DNA of 64,000 bases from Stenotrophomonas maltophilia (GTDB lineage: Bacteria > Pseudomonadota > Gammaproteobacteria > Xanthomonadales > Xanthomonadaceae). The DNA lies in NCBI RefSeq assembly GCF_006974125.1, contig NZ_CP037858.1:806001-870000 (forward strand). Reading direction: 5' to 3'. Made by a program: the position numbers and the translations under genes. The notes under the pieces are model-generated. The model did not search any database. It was not told the DNA's origin and was given only the letters and a program-made list of their open reading frames with translations. Of this stretch, positions 63,092-64,000 are shown one piece after another; position 1 is the stretch's first letter; each line of letters starts with the position of its first letter.

Positions 63092-63154
63092 GTAGTGCCG
63101 GCCGCTGGCCGGCATGACCGGATACGAAAAACCTCGCCTCGGCGGGGTTTTTTT
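63092..63154 (+). terminator. SMAG palindrome and terminator after lpd
   Basis: GTAG with TGCCGGCCGCTGGCCGGCA (63092-63114), then a hairpin flanked by AAAAACC and seven T (63127-63154) that ends the suc transcript. Confidence 0.85.
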
Positions 63155-63217
63155 GTTGCCCGCAACCCTGTCGGGCAGCCGACGCCCCCACGCTCCGGCT
63201 CCTCGCCGGCAGCGGGT

Positions 63218-64000
63218 TCACGCTGATCCGGACGCCCGGCCTGCAGCAGCCGGGCCCAGCTCCTGCATCAACACCTGCGTTGCCCGCGATGCGCGGCCCG
63301 CCTGCGAACAGACCAGGCCGAACACGCGCCGGATGCCCGGCTGCACCGGCAGCACGCGCAGGCCGTGCAGATCGTCCGGCAAGGTCGATTCCGGCACCAG
63401 CGAGACTCCCAGGCCCTCGCGGGCCAGCACGCACGCGCTGGCCCAGTCGCGCACGGTCACCCGTGCGTCGCTCAGCTGTAGACCGGCGTCCGCCATCAGG
63501 CGCTGACCGTTCACCGCACAGCCCCCTGTTGCGAGGATGAAGGGCTCGGCCGCCAGCTCGCTCAAGGCCACCCCGCTTTCCGTGGCGCGCCGCGCCAGCG
63601 GATGCGTCTGCGCAAGCACTGCCATCCACCCATCGCTGCCCAGCATCAACGGGGCGCGACCGGCAGCGGGGTTCATCACCACGCCGGCGTCGACCGTGCC
63701 TGATTCGAGCCAGCACTCCACCTCCTCGTCGGTACCTTCCACCACCACCACCTCGATGCCCGGGTGACGGCGCTGGAAGTCACGCAGCAGCGCAGGCAGC
63801 ACGCTGGAGACGAGCGACGGGAAGGTCGCCAGGCGGATGCGTGCGCCATTGAGCCCCCGGCTGTCATCGGCCAGCGCGCGGATCGCCTGCAGGCCACCCA
63901 GCATGATGCGCGCGTGTTCGATCACCCGCCGCCCGAGCGCGGTGATCTCCACCTGCCGCCGCTCGCGCACGAACACCGCAAAGCCCAGGGAGGACTCCAG
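63218..64000 (-). CDS. LysR-type regulator, N terminus outside the window
   Basis: The 260 codons seen read into the window edge: end of the helix-turn-helix (LESSLGFAVFVRERRQVEITALG) and the substrate-binding domain (RIRLATFPSLVSSVLPALLRDF; GIEVVVVEGTDEEVE). LysR regulators usually control a divergent gene, which would be beyond the edge. Converges with lpd. Effector unknown. Confidence 0.9.
   Translation of the reverse strand: MESSLGFAVFVRERRQVEITALGRRVIEHARIMLGGLQAIRALADDSRGLNGARIRLATFPSLVSSVLPALLRDFQRRHPGIEVVVVEGTDEEVECWLESGTVDAGVVMNPAAGRAPLMLGSDGWMAVLAQTHPLARRATESGVALSELAAEPFILATGGCAVNGQRLMADAGLQLSDARVTVRDWASACVLAREGLGVSLVPESTLPDDLHGLRVLPVQPGIRRVFGLVCSQAGRASRATQVLMQELGPAAAGRASGSA

Overview
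The window is about 67% GC, densely coding chromosome from a member of the Xanthomonadaceae, most likely Stenotrophomonas (S. maltophilia group). The clues are the smc-zipA-ligA order, a cobalamin methionine synthase split into two genes, a kynurenine-type NAD pathway cluster (nbaC-kynU-kmo), a tripartite-efflux operon, and above all many short palindromes carrying a terminal GTAG. These match the SMAG repeats described for S. maltophilia. I see no tRNA, rRNA, CRISPR array, insertion sequence or prophage.

Layout. 1-8.3 kb: start of an unidentified gene, then ligA, zipA and smc on the minus strand, with a Tat-exported aminotransferase inserted on the plus strand. 8.5-9.96 kb: rpsF-rpsR-rplI operon with promoter and terminator. 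10-13.8 kb: CbrC-like protein, an A-type Fe-S carrier divergent from asnS, and small conserved genes. 13.8-20.6 kb: carbonic anhydrase, then nbaC-kynU-kmo-sbcB-DUF2461-DUF2939, partly with overlapping stop/start codons. 20.65-20.99 kb: a 77-bp tandem array made of SMAG dimers. 21-28 kb: nadK-5'-nucleotidase and the giant NAD-glutamate dehydrogenase on the minus strand. 28.2-33.4 kb: TetR-MFP-RND efflux operon with a strong terminator. 33.5-34.9 kb: a small accessory-looking patch with a membrane protein and a secreted protein whose C terminus looks damaged. 34.8-40.9 kb: acyl-CoA dehydrogenase, then a SahR-like regulator and split metH. 41-46.2 kb: MFS transporter, then gpx-FKBP-ugd-slyX-DUF2058 on the minus strand. 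46.5-51.1 kb: a GntR(YtrA)/ABC operon with a probable operator, a beta-helix exported protein and two lipoproteins. 51.2-57.3 kb: fumC, purB, ribosomal oxygenase and a GNAT fusion. 57.5-63.1 kb: sucA-sucB-lpd. 63.2-64 kb: a LysR regulator running off the edge.

The most unusual signal is a three-member family of non-coding elements (22830-22931, 54429-54526, 54711-54814). Each has a 52-bp core of exactly the same length, holding two small hairpins, and the three cores align without gaps. Paired substitutions in the cores keep the hairpins intact. The core is flanked by 23-26 bp arms that are (nearly) perfectly complementary within a copy but unrelated between copies. I do not recognise a published name for it. 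A second unexplained element is a perfect 28-bp inverted repeat directly after metH.
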